Notes: generated by a model from the sequence alone, not told the origin. Numbered from the stretch's first letter, positions 35,952-45,811 are shown. The stretch: 64,000 nucleotides of DNA from Aliarcobacter vitoriensis (GCF_003316695.1 NZ_PDKB01000006.1:62001-126000), one strand, 5' to 3'. Translations and numbers: made by a program.

Positions 35952-37898
35952 ATGAAAAAAATTTTATATTTTAGTACAATATTTATTTCTTTATTATTCT
36001 TTTCACATTTTTTTTACTATTTACCAAATATTAATAATCTCACAGTTAATACTTATTTAGAAAAAAGTAAACTTATGAGAGAAATGTTTTTGGAAGAAGT
36101 AAAAAAAGAACAAGAAAAAACAACAATTTTTACATATCTTATAGGTCAAGATTCAAGAATTATAGAATCTTTAAAAACAAATCAAACAGAAAATTTAAAC
36201 TATGATATTGTTATGGATTTTTTGCATAACAATGGAGATTATAAAGATATTTGGTTTCAAATAATATCTAAAGAAGGTAATGTTGTTTATAGAAGTTGGT
36301 CAAAAACAAAAAATGATAATATTTTAAGTTTTAGAGAAGATTTAAAAGAATTAGTAAAAAACCCAAAACCAACACAATCTATTACTTCTGGAATTTCTGA
36401 TTTAGTTTTTGTCACTACACAACCAGTATATGATAGAACTGGAGTATTCATAGGTTTTATTGAACTTATATCGCATTTTAATTCTGTTGCAAATACTTTA
36501 AAAGATAACAAAATTGAACCATTATTCATATTGAGTGAAGAAAAAAGTGCAATAATAACTGAACCTTTTACAAAAATATTTTTAGGAAACAACTACATTG
36601 CAAATTTAAATGCTTCAAAAGATATTTTAAATTTGGTTCAAGAGCATAAAATAAATAATTTTATTGAGATTGAAAACTTTATTAGTATTAGTCAATATTT
36701 AGCAACAAATATAGAGATAAAAGATGTTGAAGGAAAAAGTTTAGGTCTATTCTTAATGTTTTTAGATAAAAAAAATATTGATTACTCAAATATATCAAAT
36801 TTTCAAACTCAATACTTAACGTTTATTATTTTTTCTATGATTATTTATGCTTTTATATTTTTATACCTTTTAAAAGTTTCTTATACAAAAGAACTAAAAG
36901 CAGAAGTAAGTAAAAAAACTCAAAAAATAGATGATCAACAAAGAAAACTAAAATCTTTAATAACCATATATGATAAAAATGTAATATTTTCAAAAACAGA
37001 TTTACAAGGCTTTATAACACATGCAAGTTCAGCTTTTTGTGATATTAGTGGATATACAAAAGAAGAGCTTATTGGAAAACCTCACAATATAGTAAGGCAT
37101 CCTGATATGCCAAAAGAGTTTTTTAAAGATATGTGGAAAAACTTAAAAGAAGAAAAAAGAGTAACAGTTGAGATAAAAAATCTTAGAAAAGATGGTTCGT
37201 ATTATTGGGTAATTGCTGATTTAGAACCTGAATATGATGAAAAAGGAACTCATATTGGATATTTTTCTGTAAGAGAGGATATTACAGCAAATAAAGAGAT
37301 AGAAGAACTACAAAGAGATATTATTTTTACTATGGGAAGTATTGCTGAAGTAAAATCAAAAGAGACAAGTGAGCATGTAAAAAGGGTAGCTAAATACTCA
37401 AGAGTTTTAGCAAATGCACTTGGATTAAGTGAAAAAGATATAAAAATGCTTGAACTTGCAAGTCCAATGCACGATATAGGTAAAATTGCTATTCCAGATG
37501 AAATTTTACATAAACCAGCAAAACTAACTTTTGAAGAGTTTGAAATTATGAAAACTCATGCACAAAAAGGCTATGAAATGTTACATATTTCAAATAGACC
37601 ATTATTTAAAGTAGCTTCACAAATTGCTCTAACTCATCATGAAAAATATGATGGAACTGGATATCCAAATGGATTAAAAGGTGAAGATATACCAATTTTT
37701 GGAAGAATTACAGCAATTGTAGATGTATTTGATGCAATTGCTAGTGATAGATGCTATAAAAAAGCTTGGGAAATGCCTAAAGTTTTAGAATATATAAAAA
37801 GTGAAAGTGGAAAACAATTTGATCCCAAATTAGTTGATTTACTATTTGAAAATATTGATAAATTATTAGAAATAAAAGAGTTGCATAAAGATGGATAA
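35952..37898 (+). CDS. Membrane sensor with PAS and HD-GYP domains (putative cyclic-di-GMP phosphodiesterase)
   Basis: HD-GYP proteins hydrolyse cyclic-di-GMP. The 648-residue protein has an N-terminal transmembrane helix (about 3-22), a periplasmic sensor region of about 260 residues (possibly dCache/sCache type) and a second helix at about 288-308. A PAS domain lies at about 348-440, with FCDISGYTKEELIGKPHNIVRHPDMP, and an HD-GYP domain at about 455-640. The catalytic motifs look intact: HDIGK near 505 and HHEKYDGTGYPNGL near 560. With the GGDEF protein at 61564 it is one of two cyclic-di-GMP proteins in the window. It starts with ATG 30 bases after fliP. Confidence 0.92.
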   Translation: MKKILYFSTIFISLLFFSHFFYYLPNINNLTVNTYLEKSKLMREMFLEEVKKEQEKTTIFTYLIGQDSRIIESLKTNQTENLNYDIVMDFLHNNGDYKDIWFQIISKEGNVVYRSWSKTKNDNILSFREDLKELVKNPKPTQSITSGISDLVFVTTQPVYDRTGVFIGFIELISHFNSVANTLKDNKIEPLFILSEEKSAIITEPFTKIFLGNNYIANLNASKDILNLVQEHKINNFIEIENFISISQYLATNIEIKDVEGKSLGLFLMFLDKKNIDYSNISNFQTQYLTFIIFSMIIYAFIFLYLLKVSYTKELKAEVSKKTQKIDDQQRKLKSLITIYDKNVIFSKTDLQGFITHASSAFCDISGYTKEELIGKPHNIVRHPDMPKEFFKDMWKNLKEEKRVTVEIKNLRKDGSYYWVIADLEPEYDEKGTHIGYFSVREDITANKEIEELQRDIIFTMGSIAEVKSKETSEHVKRVAKYSRVLANALGLSEKDIKMLELASPMHDIGKIAIPDEILHKPAKLTFEEFEIMKTHAQKGYEMLHISNRPLFKVASQIALTHHEKYDGTGYPNGLKGEDIPIFGRITAIVDVFDAIASDRCYKKAWEMPKVLEYIKSESGKQFDPKLVDLLFENIDKLLEIKELHKDG

Positions 37899-37984
37899 TA
37901 AATTCAAGTTATAATATAATAAATATTTATTTATAACTATAATATTTTTTTATAATTCTTAAGAAAATATATTAATTTTTAGGT

Positions 37985-37990
37985 TATAAT
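37985..37990 (+). promoter_or_regulatory. Probable -10 box of the efflux operon
   Basis: A perfect TATAAT in GGTTATAATTCTAAG lies 27 bases upstream of the TolC-family gene. A near-repeat (TTATAATTCTTAAGAAAAT) lies about 37 bases further upstream and also contains TATAAT, so there may be two promoters or an operator copy. Confidence 0.5.
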
Positions 37991-38017
37991 TCTAAGAAAA
38001 ATATTTAGGAATTAATT

Positions 38018-39370
38018 ATGAAAAAAATTTATATATCTTTTTTTCTATCAACAATCCTTTGTTATGCACAAAGTATAACTTTTCAAGAAGTTTTAAATCA
38101 ATCATTAGAAAATAGTAAAGATTTAAAAAAACAAGAACTGAATATAGATCTAGCAAAACAAGATAGAAAAATAGTTGATAGTTTTTCATATGGAAAATTA
38201 GAGATAAATTCACAAATAAGTAGAACAAATCACTCTGGATATGTCTTTAATTCTAAATTATCAAGTAGAGAAGCAACTTTTAAAGACTTTGGATTTTCTC
38301 AAATGAATGAAGGATTAAATACTACTCCAAAAGATTTAAACTATCCAGATGATAGAACAAATATAAACTCTTATGTATCTTATGATATTCCACTTTTTAT
38401 GGGATTTAAACTACAAAATCTAAAAGATATTACAAAACTTCAAGAAAAAGCAAATGAACATTTATACAATCTTGACAAAAAAAATTTAGAGTTTGAAGTT
38501 TTAAAAGCTTATAACGGTGCGGTAGTTGCTAAAGAGTTTGTAAAAGCTTTAGAAAAAGCAAAAAAAACTATAAAGTTTATATCAAACGCAGCATCAGAAT
38601 TTCATAAAAATGGACTTGTTACAAAAATAGATGTAAATGAAGCAAAAGTTTATGAACTCAATATAAATTCTAGTTTTATTGAAGCTCAAAATAACTTCAA
38701 TCTAGCCTTAGCTTACCTAAAATTTTTAACTTCAAATGAGGAGATAAAAAATGTTGAGGATTTAGAAAATATATATTTTGACTTAAGTAATTTTGATGAA
38801 TTATACAAAAAAGCCTTAAATCAAAGAGATGAAGTAAAGATGCAAAATATAAGTATTGAAGCAAATAAAAAAAATATAGATGTACAAAAAGCATCATATT
38901 ATCCAACTGTTTTCTCTCATTTAGAATATGGTTTCAATGACAATGATTTTACAGCTTCTAAAGACAAAGATTACTATATGGCACTTTTAGGAGTAAAACT
39001 GACACTTTTTGATAGTTCAATAAGTGCAAATGTTCAAAAAAGTAAAATTGAACACTTGAAAGCAAATCTTGATTTTGAAAAACTAAAAGATGGTATAAAA
39101 CTAGAACTTGAAAAGGCCATTTTAGATTTTCATACAAAGCAAGAGATTTTAAAAGAAAAAATAGAAGCTAAAAATCTTGCACTTGAAGTTTTAAATCAAT
39201 CACAACTTCAATATAAAAATAGACTTATACCTATGACAACTTTGCTTTTACAAGAATCAAATTATAGAAAGGCTGAAGCTATGTTAATCAATGCAAGATA
39301 CGAAAATTCATTGGCTTTAGCCAATTTGAACCTTGTTTTAGGACAAAATTTAAAAAAGGATAATCAATGA
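38018..39370 (+). CDS. TolC-family outer-membrane efflux protein
   Basis: This is the predicted outer-membrane channel of a tripartite efflux pump. The 450-residue protein has a signal peptide (1-18, ending LCYAQ). It contains the long alpha-helical repeats of the TolC family: FQEVLNQSLENSKDLKKQE near the start, VLKAYNGAVVAKEFVKALEKA in the first half and LDFHTKQEILKEKIEAKN with YKNRLIPMTTLLLQES in the second. The length is typical. It overlaps the adaptor gene by four bases (ATGA) and heads a four-gene operon. Confidence 0.9.
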   Translation: MKKIYISFFLSTILCYAQSITFQEVLNQSLENSKDLKKQELNIDLAKQDRKIVDSFSYGKLEINSQISRTNHSGYVFNSKLSSREATFKDFGFSQMNEGLNTTPKDLNYPDDRTNINSYVSYDIPLFMGFKLQNLKDITKLQEKANEHLYNLDKKNLEFEVLKAYNGAVVAKEFVKALEKAKKTIKFISNAASEFHKNGLVTKIDVNEAKVYELNINSSFIEAQNNFNLALAYLKFLTSNEEIKNVEDLENIYFDLSNFDELYKKALNQRDEVKMQNISIEANKKNIDVQKASYYPTVFSHLEYGFNDNDFTASKDKDYYMALLGVKLTLFDSSISANVQKSKIEHLKANLDFEKLKDGIKLELEKAILDFHTKQEILKEKIEAKNLALEVLNQSQLQYKNRLIPMTTLLLQESNYRKAEAMLINARYENSLALANLNLVLGQNLKKDNQ

Positions 39371-40092
39371 AAAAATTTTTAATAGCTAGTTTATGTTTTA
39401 TAAATATTTTTGCAAACTCTTTAGAGTTAGATGGAATAGTACAATCACAAAATGAAAAAATTATCTCAAGTAAAATGATGGGATATATAACAAAAATATA
39501 TGTTCAGGAAGGAGATAGTGTAAAAAAAGGTGATATTTTATATGAAATAGATGCTTCTGATATTGTTTATAATGCTGAAATTTTACAAAATCAAGTAAAA
39601 AATCTTGAAGTAAATTTAAACAGATATAAAAATCTTTTAGAACAAGATTTAGTTTCAAAGTTTGATTATGAACAATTAGCTTTAAATCTAGCAACTGCCA
39701 AAGCAAAACAAAAAGAGTTAAATTCACAATACAACTATTTAAAAATCAAAGCTTCGAACAATGCTTTGGTAATTAAAAAAAATATTAAAGAAGGTGAGAT
39801 GGCAATGCCTGGTATGCCACATCTTATTTTAACTGATTTAGATGATTTAATAATAAAATCAAACATAGCAGAATCAAATCTAAAAGATATAACATTAAAT
39901 CAAGAAGTAAATATAAAAATACCTTCTCAAAACTTTGAAACTATTGGAAAAATAACTGCAATTTTCCCAAATCTAGCTTCAAATACACACTCTTTTGCTA
40001 TAAAAATATCTTTTGATAAAAAAGATTTTACAATTTATCCCAATATGTATGCAAAAATTTTTATAAATTTAGGGAAAAAAGATGAACAATGA
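39367..40092 (+). CDS. RND efflux periplasmic adaptor (membrane fusion protein)
   Basis: This adaptor joins the inner-membrane pump to the TolC channel. The 241-residue protein is on the short side for the family. A signal peptide (1-17) is followed by a biotinyl-lipoyl hairpin domain with SKMMGYITKIYVQEGDSVKKGDILYEID. A coiled-coil hairpin lies at about 65-120, and a beta-barrel domain with MAMPGMPHLILTDLDDLIIKSNIAESNLKDI and NVKIPSQNFETIGKI-like strands follows (abridged). It overlaps tolC-like by 4 bases and the pump gene by 11. No lipobox is seen. Confidence 0.9.
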   Translation: MKKFLIASLCFINIFANSLELDGIVQSQNEKIISSKMMGYITKIYVQEGDSVKKGDILYEIDASDIVYNAEILQNQVKNLEVNLNRYKNLLEQDLVSKFDYEQLALNLATAKAKQKELNSQYNYLKIKASNNALVIKKNIKEGEMAMPGMPHLILTDLDDLIIKSNIAESNLKDITLNQEVNIKIPSQNFETIGKITAIFPNLASNTHSFAIKISFDKKDFTIYPNMYAKIFINLGKKDEQ

Positions 40093-41656
40093 AAATAGAA
40101 CTAGAAAACTAAATATTGCAGGAAAAACTGCAAAAATTTTCATAAATCATCCTTTAACTGCAATTTTGGGTATATTTATCTTGATTTTAGGATATTTTTC
40201 ACTTTTAATAATGCCTAAAGAGGAAAATCCACAAATAAAAGTAAGTGGAGGAGTTGTAATTGTAGCTCTTCCTGATGCAAAAGCTAGTGAAGTTCAAAAA
40301 GTTATAATAGAACCTTTGGAGAAGAAAATAAGAGAAATTCAAGGGGTTGAGCATATCTACTCTTTTGCAAGAGATAGTGTTGGTATAGTACAAGTTCAAT
40401 TTTTCATTGGAGAAGATAAAGAGATATCAAATCTGAAATTATATGATCAAGTTATGAGAAATATGGATTTAATGCCTAAAAATGCTATGCAACCAATTAT
40501 AAAAACTATGGATATTGATACAGGTATTCCAATAGCAACTATTGCATTTTACAGTGCAAAAAAAGATGGAAAAGATTTAGTATCAAATACAGAACTTTTC
40601 AATGAAGTAAACAAACTATCAAAAGAGATAAATAAGATAAAAAATGTTGCTTCAGTGGATTTAAAAGGAGACAAAAAAGAGCAATTTAATATTTTGGTTG
40701 ATGCAAATAAATTAAGTTCATACAATCTAGCACTTGCTCAAGTTATGAAACAAATTCAATCTTTGAACTTCAATACACCAAATATTTCAACCAATACAAA
40801 AGATAATGAAACTGTAGTTTTTTCTATAAAACAAGCAATACAAAATGAAAAAGATTTGGAAAATCTTATAGTTTCTTACAATTTTCAAACACCTATTTAT
40901 CTAAAAGATATAGCAACAATAACAAAATCTTATGAAATTCAAAATAAAAAAGATGCCTATATTTACCAAAAAGATGAAAATGGAAATATGCAAAAAAGCA
41001 GTCAAATAACACTTAGTGCCTCAAAACTAAAAGGTTCAAACTCTGTAAAAATAAATGAAGAAATATTTAGTTTTATGGAGTCAATAAAAGATGAATTATT
41101 GGCAAAAAACATAAAATATACAATAACAAGAGATGATGGATACACTGCAAACAATGCAGTAAATGCTTTGGTTACAGATTTACTTGTTTCTATTGTAATA
41201 ATCTCTATTTTGCTTATTTTTACTTTAGGATTTAAAGAAGCTATGATAGTTTCGCTTACAGTTCCTATGATTTTATCTTTAACACTTTTTATAGGATTTA
41301 TGCTTGGAGAAACAGTAAATCGTATCACACTTTTTGCTTTAATTGTATCTTTAGGAATGTTGGTTGATGCAGCTATTATAGTAATAGAAAATATTCACCG
41401 ACACAAAAAAGAAAATCCAAATATGGACTTGGAAACTCTAAGTATTCAAGCTACAAATGAGATAGGAAATCCTACAAATATTGCAACAATTGCTATTATT
41501 ATGGTGTTTATTCCTATGTTTTTTGTTGGAGGAATGATGGGAGAATTTATGCACCCTCTTCCTGTTTTTGTACCTATTTCACTTGCTGTTTCACTCTTTA
41601 TAGCTTATGCTTTTACTCCATATTTAGTTAAAAAGTTTTTAGGAGCTAAAAAATGA
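40082..41656 (+). CDS. RND efflux transporter, N-terminal half (split pump)
   Basis: This 524-residue protein corresponds to the first half of an RND (AcrB-like) pump, normally one chain of about 1040 residues. It has TM1 (about 23-45), a porter domain with GGVVIVALPDAKASEVQKVI and IREIQGVEHIYSFARD, and TM2-TM6 at about 365-515, including GMLVDAAIIVIENIHRH, where the usual Asp-Asp pair of TM4 is Asp-Ala. It stops at GAKK, just before the position where TM7 begins. The stop codon overlaps the start of the next gene in ATGA after an A6 run; one extra A would join both frames. The drug or ion substrate is unknown. Confidence 0.88.
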   Translation: MNNENRTRKLNIAGKTAKIFINHPLTAILGIFILILGYFSLLIMPKEENPQIKVSGGVVIVALPDAKASEVQKVIIEPLEKKIREIQGVEHIYSFARDSVGIVQVQFFIGEDKEISNLKLYDQVMRNMDLMPKNAMQPIIKTMDIDTGIPIATIAFYSAKKDGKDLVSNTELFNEVNKLSKEINKIKNVASVDLKGDKKEQFNILVDANKLSSYNLALAQVMKQIQSLNFNTPNISTNTKDNETVVFSIKQAIQNEKDLENLIVSYNFQTPIYLKDIATITKSYEIQNKKDAYIYQKDENGNMQKSSQITLSASKLKGSNSVKINEEIFSFMESIKDELLAKNIKYTITRDDGYTANNAVNALVTDLLVSIVIISILLIFTLGFKEAMIVSLTVPMILSLTLFIGFMLGETVNRITLFALIVSLGMLVDAAIIVIENIHRHKKENPNMDLETLSIQATNEIGNPTNIATIAIIMVFIPMFFVGGMMGEFMHPLPVFVPISLAVSLFIAYAFTPYLVKKFLGAKK

Positions 41657-43308
41657 GATTAGAAAAAATAATATTAGATATTTTGAACTCTAGTTCAAAA
41701 ATAAAAATGGTTTATTTAATCACAATAATTTTGTTTATACTATCAATTTTAACTTTTCCAACAAAAATAGTAAAAGCAAAAATGCTTCCTAGCAAAGATT
41801 CTGATAGCTTCTCAATTTATATAGATTTAAAAGATGGTTCAAGTTTAAATCAAACAAAAGAGGTAGTTGATTGTGTTGTAAAAAATATTCAAGATGATGA
41901 AAATATCACGAATATTTCAGCATTTTTAGCACAAGGGCAACCTATTGATTTTGCTGGACTTGTAAAACAAAGTTCTTTAAAATACAAAGATAGTCAAGCT
42001 GAACTTATGGTAAATATAAAAAGAGCAAAAGAGAGAAACATATCTAGCTACAATTTAGTAAATAGCTTAAGATTTGATGCACAAAAAAATTGCTCAAACT
42101 ACGAAGCAAATATAAAATTTATAGAACTTCCTGCAGGTCCTCCTGTACTTGCTTCATTGGTTGCTGAAATATATGGTGGAGAAAATTTTGAAAATAGAAG
42201 AGATTTTGCAATAAAAATAGCAAATATTTTCAAAAATCAAACAACTTTGGTTGATATTGATATTCTTGCTGATGAAGATTTTATAACTTATGATTTGGAT
42301 ATTTTAAACAACAAAACTATTATGAGTCAAGTTGATTTGGAACATCTAAAAGCTACACTTTATCTAGCTTTTGAAGGTATGCAAATAGGAGTTATAAATG
42401 ATAAAAATGCACAAAGTCAAATTCCTATATTTTTAAGACTTGATGATTCAAGAAATTTGCAAAACAAATCAAAAGAAGCTTTAAATTCTAAGTTAAATAG
42501 CCTAAAAATTATGAATAATATGGGACAAATGATAAATATTTCTGAACTTGTAAATATAAAACAAAATATAAAAGAGCCAGAAATAACTTCAAAAAATCTA
42601 AATCCAATTATAAATGTGATAGCTGAAACTTCAAATGATAGCCAGATTTATCCACTTTTAAACTCAAGAGATGAAATGATAGAAACTTTATCAAATGAGT
42701 ATGAAATTATTAAAACAGATATGTTAAATCTATCTTTTATTGATAAAAAAACAGATGAAAGATTTAATTTAGTATTTGATGGAGAGCTAAAAGTTACAAT
42801 AGATACTTTTATAGACTTAGGAACAGCATTTATCATAGCTTTAATTTTGATATTTTTACTTATGGTAGTTTATTATAAAAATTTTGCTTTAAGTGGTGCG
42901 ATAGTTCTATCTAGTTTTATCTCTATTATTGGAGTTATTTTGGCACATATTGTTATGGATATATTTACAAATGATACTTTTTATCTAACAGCAACTTCTC
43001 TTATAGGATTTATTGGTCTTATAGGGATAAATTCAAGAAACTCAACTTTGATTATAGATTTTGCAAAACAGTTAGTACAAGAAAATGGTTTAGGAATAAA
43101 TGAAGCAATAGCAAAAGCAGCAGCAACACGGTCAAAACCTATTATTTTAACAGTTTTAGTACTTGTTTTTGCAAGTTCTTTAATAGCAAATGATGCTGTG
43201 TTTGGTGGGCTTGGAGTTGCACTTATAGGTGGGACTTTAATCTCTTATGTGGTTTCTATGTTTTTTGTTCCTATTGTGATAAAAAATAGCCTTAAAAAAA
43301 TAGTATAG
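41653..43308 (+). CDS. RND efflux transporter, C-terminal half (split pump)
   Basis: This 551-residue protein is the second half of the RND pump. It has TM7 (about 17-37), a porter domain with FSIYIDLKDGSSLNQTKEVVD and ELPAGPPVLASLVAEIYGG, and TM8-TM12 from about 390 to 545. The latter includes LIGFIGLIGINSRNSTLIIDFAK and AAATRSKPIILTVLVL, both typical of the second RND repeat. It begins with ATG overlapping the first half's stop codon. An independent ribosome binding site is weak (AGGAG lies 12 bases upstream), so translational coupling or frame fusion is likely. Confidence 0.88.
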   Translation: MRLEKIILDILNSSSKIKMVYLITIILFILSILTFPTKIVKAKMLPSKDSDSFSIYIDLKDGSSLNQTKEVVDCVVKNIQDDENITNISAFLAQGQPIDFAGLVKQSSLKYKDSQAELMVNIKRAKERNISSYNLVNSLRFDAQKNCSNYEANIKFIELPAGPPVLASLVAEIYGGENFENRRDFAIKIANIFKNQTTLVDIDILADEDFITYDLDILNNKTIMSQVDLEHLKATLYLAFEGMQIGVINDKNAQSQIPIFLRLDDSRNLQNKSKEALNSKLNSLKIMNNMGQMINISELVNIKQNIKEPEITSKNLNPIINVIAETSNDSQIYPLLNSRDEMIETLSNEYEIIKTDMLNLSFIDKKTDERFNLVFDGELKVTIDTFIDLGTAFIIALILIFLLMVVYYKNFALSGAIVLSSFISIIGVILAHIVMDIFTNDTFYLTATSLIGFIGLIGINSRNSTLIIDFAKQLVQENGLGINEAIAKAAATRSKPIILTVLVLVFASSLIANDAVFGGLGVALIGGTLISYVVSMFFVPIVIKNSLKKIV

Positions 43309-43321
43309 AAGAGATTCATAT

Positions 43322-43816
43322 ATGAACGAAAAACTAAAAAAATATATTAAAAGTATCATAAAATACACTATTCTATTTGTAATAGTTTTAAATATCATAA
43401 GTTATTATAAAAGTACTGATTTAAATAAAGAAAAACTTGATATAAAAAGTTTTACTCTTTTAGATGGCTCTATTTATGAAATAAAAAATGACAAACCTCT
43501 TCTAGTACATTTTTGGGCATCTTGGTGTCCTATTTGTTCTCTTGAAGAGCAAAATATTGAAAAGATTTCAAAAGATTATGAAGTTTTAACAATAGCCACT
43601 CAATCAGGAAACAACAAAGAAATCGAAGAGTATTTAAAAAATAACTCTTTAACTTTCAATGTTGTAAATGACGAAGATGGGATTTTAAGTAAGAAATTCA
43701 ATATAAAAGCATTTCCAACAACCTTTATATATGATGAAAACCAAAATCAAAAATTTACTGAAGTTGGCTATACATCGACTTTTGGACTATATTTAAGAAT
43801 GTGGTGGAGTAAATAA
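43322..43816 (+). CDS. Membrane-anchored thioredoxin-like protein (TlpA/ScsD type)
   Basis: This is a periplasmic thiol-disulfide protein. The 164-residue product has an N-terminal membrane anchor (about 12-28) and a thioredoxin fold with the active site FWASWCPICS (Cys69, Cys72). It contains the cis-proline segment AFPTTFIYDE near residue 135. The sequence resembles the ScsD/TlpA group that protects or reduces periplasmic thiols. It follows the split pump by 13 bases and is probably the last gene of the efflux operon, though a functional link is not proven. Confidence 0.88.
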   Translation: MNEKLKKYIKSIIKYTILFVIVLNIISYYKSTDLNKEKLDIKSFTLLDGSIYEIKNDKPLLVHFWASWCPICSLEEQNIEKISKDYEVLTIATQSGNNKEIEEYLKNNSLTFNVVNDEDGILSKKFNIKAFPTTFIYDENQNQKFTEVGYTSTFGLYLRMWWSK

Positions 43817-43865
43817 AAAGTTCAAAACAAGTGATTTTTGGATAAACTTCCACAAAAATAATATT

Positions 43866-43871
43866 TATAAT
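43866..43871 (+). promoter_or_regulatory. Possible -10 box of argC
   Basis: TATAAT lies 11 bases upstream of the argC start codon, with TTGGGGTAAAAA between them, so the leader would be very short. AGG-type ribosome binding bases are limited to GGGG. The assignment is by position only. Confidence 0.35.
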
Positions 43872-43882
43872 TGGGGTAAAAA

Positions 43883-44833
43883 ATGAAATTTAAAGTATTT
43901 GTTGATGGGCAACATGGAACAACTGGATTAAAAATCCATGAAATGTTAGAAAATAGAGATGAAATTGAACTTTTAACAATAGATGAAAAAGATAAAAAAA
44001 ATACAGAAAAAAGAAAAGAGCTTCTAAATAGTGCTGATTTAGTGTTTTTATGTCTTCCAGATGATGCTGCGATTGAGTCTGTGAGTTTAATAACAAATGA
44101 AAATGTAAAAGTAATAGATGCAAGTACAGCTCATAGAACAAATAAAGAGTGGACTTATGGAATACCAGAACTTACAATTAAACAAAGAGATAAAATAAAA
44201 AATTCTAAAAGAGTTTGTGTTCCAGGTTGCCATGCAAGTGGTTTGATAATGGCTATGAAACCTCTAATAAAAGAGAAAGTTTTAAACAAAAGTCATAAAA
44301 TAATTTGCCATTCAATAACTGGATATAGTGGTGGTGGAAGTTCTATGATAAGTGAGTATGAAAATGGTGAATTTGAAGTATTTGGAGCTCAAAGACCTTA
44401 TGCACTAGCTTTAAATCATAAACATTTACCTGAAATGAAATATATTTTAAAACTAAAAAATGCTCCATTGTTTACTCCAAGTGTTGGAAATTTTAAACAA
44501 GGGATGCTTGTTATGTCTTATTTAACTAAAAAAGGTTTAAATAAAAAACTAAACAAAGATAAAATTATAAAATTGTATAAAGAGTACTATAAAGATGAAC
44601 TTTTTATAAAAATAATTGAAAACAATGATGAATATTTGGAAAGTGGTTTTTTAAATCCTATGAGATGTAACAATACAAATAGCTTAGAAATTTCTGTTTA
44701 TGAAAATCAAACTGATTTAGTAGTTATATCAAGACTTGATAATCTAGGAAAAGGTGCTAGTGGTGCTGCTGTTCAGTGTATGAATATCATGCTAGGACTT
44801 GAAGAAAGAAAAGGTTTAGAGATAAAAATCTGA
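43883..44833 (+). CDS. argC: N-acetyl-gamma-glutamyl-phosphate reductase (type 2)
   Basis: ArgC reduces N-acetylglutamyl phosphate to the semialdehyde in arginine synthesis. The 316-residue protein is the shorter type 2 form. It has an N-terminal NAD(P)-binding start with VDGQHGTTGLKIHE, ADLVFLCLPDDAA, the catalytic Cys116 in VCVPGCHASG, the loop YSGGGSSMI, and a final GKGASGAAVQCMNIMLGL. It is transcribed alone, and no other arginine genes are adjacent; argG is at the far end of the window. Confidence 0.93.
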   Translation: MKFKVFVDGQHGTTGLKIHEMLENRDEIELLTIDEKDKKNTEKRKELLNSADLVFLCLPDDAAIESVSLITNENVKVIDASTAHRTNKEWTYGIPELTIKQRDKIKNSKRVCVPGCHASGLIMAMKPLIKEKVLNKSHKIICHSITGYSGGGSSMISEYENGEFEVFGAQRPYALALNHKHLPEMKYILKLKNAPLFTPSVGNFKQGMLVMSYLTKKGLNKKLNKDKIIKLYKEYYKDELFIKIIENNDEYLESGFLNPMRCNNTNSLEISVYENQTDLVVISRLDNLGKGASGAAVQCMNIMLGLEERKGLEIKI

Positions 44834-44973
44834 TATTTGAGATAGATTAAAATCTATATTTTTAAGAATGAGTTACAAGGTAAAAGAAAGGACAATTTAT
44901 TAACTTTAGCTCCTAATCTAAATTGATGTTAAAAAATCTGAAAATATAAAAAAACCTTGAAACCCATACTTAA

Positions 44974-45003
44974 AAATACAAAGAGAAAAACCTCTTTGTA
45001 TTT
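44974..45003. terminator. Hairpin terminator after the DUF4198 gene
   Basis: AAATACAAAGAG and CTCTTTGTATTT form a 12-bp perfect stem with a 6-base loop. On the minus strand it ends in a T-rich stretch (TTTTTAAG), as expected for terminating the receptor/DUF4198 operon, which ends at 45019. It also faces argC from the other side. Confidence 0.7.
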
Positions 45004-45018
45004 AGTTAAAACTATTTA

Positions 45019-45795
45019 TTATTGTACTTGAAAAGTTAAAGTAGAAGAGTAAAACAGTTCATCTACTTTATCTTGCATATCTTTTGGAGATTTTACAGTA
45101 TGTTCAACTTGTAAAAGCCAATATCCAGAATGATTTAATTTTATATTTGCAATTCCATCTTTATTTGTAGTTGTTGCAAGTGCAAAATCTCCTTTATTTG
45201 AAAATCCAGAATAAGTTCCAACTATTTTTACATTATCTAATGGCTTATTATTAAACAACACTTTTATAGTTAAATATTCTCCATCTTTTAATTTATTTGG
45301 ATTTTGCATAGGAATTATCTCTAAAGTTTGTCCTACAGCTTTTGAATAATTTTCATCTTTCGCTTCACCAACACTTATAATTGCCTTAGCAAACCTATTA
45401 AATTGTTTACTAGAAATTACATTATCTAAACCCTCTTTTGTTCCAGCTTTCCAAGTTTTATTACCTTTATTATCAAGATATTGAGTATAAAAAGCTGGAT
45501 TTGTTTTACCTAAAACCAGATAATTTCCATCATTTTTCAATACTGCTTTATAGCCTAAAAGTTTATCATCAAGATTACTTTGTTTATCTCCTTCAACTAT
45601 TTTGAATTCTGCTTTTGCCTCATAAACTTCATCTATTGGATAGATATGTCCACTTCCTGTATATAGATTTGTTATTGCACCTAATTTATTTACTTGTGGA
45701 GTATAACTTGAAGAGTGTATCCAAAAATCATGAGCCAAACTTTGAACTGTTGACAATGTAGTAAAAAGAACTACAAATCCTATTTTTTTAATCAT
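45019..45795 (-). CDS. DUF4198-type periplasmic protein
   Basis: The 258-residue protein has a signal peptide (1-21, ending SLAHDFW) and beta-rich content. Its start AHDFWIHSSSY and its end, with DGIANIKLNHSGYWLLQVEHT, match the DUF4198 family, which is often encoded next to TonB-dependent receptors and metal or nickel/cobalt uptake genes. It lies 16 bases downstream of a TonB-dependent receptor and probably shares its transcript. The function is unknown; a periplasmic binding or metal-handling role is an inference from context. Confidence 0.8.
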   Translation of the reverse strand: MIKKIGFVVLFTTLSTVQSLAHDFWIHSSSYTPQVNKLGAITNLYTGSGHIYPIDEVYEAKAEFKIVEGDKQSNLDDKLLGYKAVLKNDGNYLVLGKTNPAFYTQYLDNKGNKTWKAGTKEGLDNVISSKQFNRFAKAIISVGEAKDENYSKAVGQTLEIIPMQNPNKLKDGEYLTIKVLFNNKPLDNVKIVGTYSGFSNKGDFALATTTNKDGIANIKLNHSGYWLLQVEHTVKSPKDMQDKVDELFYSSTLTFQVQ

Positions 45796-45811
45796 TTTTT
45801 ATCCTTTATTT

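Noticed and set aside
44834-44973. Possible small RNA or small gene between argC and the DUF4198 gene
   Set aside because: No open frame with a ribosome binding site and no structure apart from the terminator of the convergent operon were found.
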